Source: an uncultured bacterium
Lineage (GTDB): Bacteria > Verrucomicrobiota > Kiritimatiellia > UBA8416 > CALETX01
Assembly (NCBI GenBank): GCA_937920455.1
Contig: CALETX010000113.1
Coordinates: forward strand, 1 to 6,473
Reading direction: 5' to 3'
DNA: 6,473 bases
Of the stretch, positions 5,947-6,473 are shown piece by piece (the stretch's first letter is position 1; every line of letters starts with the position of its first letter). The position numbers and the translations under genes were made by a program. The notes under the pieces are model-generated. The model searched no databases. It saw only the letters and a list, made by a program, of their open reading frames with translations, and was not told the DNA's origin.

Positions 5947-6473
5947 GAACGACAACCTCAAGCTCCATATAAATGCCAGTAGCCGCCCGTACCCGAGACC
6001 GGACAATTTCTATCAGAGCAAGGACGTCGGACGCAAGAGCGCCATCGCCAGCAATGATCACATTAGCATGTCGCTCGGAAACAACCGCACCGCCAATCCT
6101 CCAACCCTTCAACCCTGCCGACTCTATCAGACGGCCCGCCGCGTCGCCGGCAGGATTCTTGAACACCGAACCCGCACAGCGCTTTCCCTTCATCCACTCC
6201 CTGGCAGCGGATATCTCGGTCCTGCGCCCGGATATCTCGGCACGGCCAGCGCGTCTGTCGGTTCTCAAAATAACTTCAGTGATGATACCGTCAATGTTGA
6301 ACGAAGAACGATAGTCGAACTCAGGCCCGCCAGGCTCGCCGGTCCGCCGCGTAACCGTTGTCCCGCTAGCGTCAAGCACAGACACTTCCGCGACAAAATC
6401 CCCCAACTGAGAGCCCCATGCGCCCGCATTCATTCGCACCCCTCCACCCACAGTACCGGGAATGCCCTCGAGA
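5939..6473 (-). CDS. murB: UDP-N-acetylenolpyruvoylglucosamine reductase MurB, C-terminal part (5' end outside window)
   Basis: The frame enters from the right edge and gives 177 residues ending at TAG (5939-5941). MurB is the FAD enzyme that reduces UDP-GlcNAc-enolpyruvate with NADPH to UDP-MurNAc, in the cytoplasm. The visible part begins G-I-P-G-T-V-G-G-G-V-R-M-N-A-G-A-W-G (3-20), the end of the FAD-binding domain. F-D-Y-R-S-S-F (52-58) carries the substrate arginine R55, and A-G-S-V-F-K-N-P (100-107) carries S102, the serine that protonates the intermediate. I-G-G-A-V-V-S-E-R-H-A-N (126-137) and M-E-L-E-V (169-173) follow, with E172 as the likely catalytic glutamate. The N-terminal FAD site is outside the window. 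A GTG at 6451 lies inside the conserved GTVGG motif and is not a start. The stop overlaps the ddl start, indicating an operon. The basic segment at 73-98 holds a short duplicated A/T-E-I-S. Confidence 0.95.
   Translation of the reverse strand, partial: LEGIPGTVGGGVRMNAGAWGSQLGDFVAEVSVLDASGTTVTRRTGEPGGPEFDYRSSFNIDGIITEVILRTDRRAGRAEISGRRTEISAAREWMKGKRCAGSVFKNPAGDAAGRLIESAGLKGWRIGGAVVSERHANVIIAGDGALASDVLALIEIVRSRVRAATGIYMELEVVVLE
5956..5966 (-). promoter_or_regulatory. Ribosome binding region of ddl with two candidate sites, inside murB
   Basis: The minus strand reads GGAGCTTGAGG. The TGAGG half is 9 bases before TTG 5946, and the GGAG half is 7 bases before TTG 5955. Both starts are therefore served, and the true one cannot be fixed from sequence. 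The region codes for the last residues of MurB, so ddl translation is probably coupled to murB. Confidence 0.55.
6208..6240. repeat. 12-base direct repeat with 21-base period inside murB
   Basis: CGGATATCTCGG occurs at 6208-6219 and again at 6229-6240. The 21-base period equals seven codons, so reading frame is kept and E-I-S recurs in the protein. It may be a trace of a small in-frame duplication. Confidence 0.5.

Noticed and set aside
5946..6006. Longer ddl product starting at TTG 6006
   Set aside because: It would add about 20 residues with no counterpart in Ddl proteins and lies wholly within conserved murB codons.

Overview
The window is gene-dense and moderately GC-rich, with six genes in two convergent blocks and no intergenic gap longer than about 50 bases. 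The minus-strand block is the 3' half of a division and cell wall (dcw) cluster, in the order murB (5'-truncated by the window edge), ddl, ftsQ, ftsA, ftsZ. The plus-strand block holds the C-terminal part of a MoxR-type AAA+ ATPase, followed 9 bases later by a complete LarA-family (nickel-pincer racemase/epimerase) gene.

The order ddl-ftsQ-ftsA-ftsZ, together with the divergent FtsZ and FtsA sequences, recalls the dcw clusters of Verrucomicrobia, Lentisphaerae and relatives such as Kiritimatiellota (PVC superphylum). This placement is an inference from gene order and protein style, not from a marker phylogeny. There is no sign of phage, insertion sequence, CRISPR, tRNA or rRNA.

Layout: 1-494 (+) moxR 3' part; 504-1769 (+) larA-like; 1753-2883 (-) ftsZ; 2886-4085 (-) ftsA; 4138-5028 (-) ftsQ; 5050-5946 (-) ddl; 5939-6473 (-) murB 3' part. 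The minus-strand genes overlap or are tightly spaced (8-base overlap, then 21, 52 and 2 bases), which suggests one transcript and translational coupling. MurB and Ddl make peptidoglycan precursors. FtsQ, FtsA and FtsZ build the division machine. The larA and ftsZ coding regions overlap tail to tail by 17 bases.

The most notable observation is in FtsZ. The catalytic T7 (synergy) loop, normally N-x-D-F-A-D, reads N-I-N-L-V-A, so both acidic residues that activate GTP hydrolysis are gone. The GGGTGTG signature reads GGGCGTG, and the first glycine-rich loop is reduced. The neighbouring FtsA has Lys in place of the usual Thr in its GGGT phosphate loop. The C-terminal FtsA-binding peptide of FtsZ and the membrane helix of FtsA are both recognisable. 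This looks like a conserved division operon whose cytoskeletal proteins have an altered nucleotide cycle, rather than a wholly new system.
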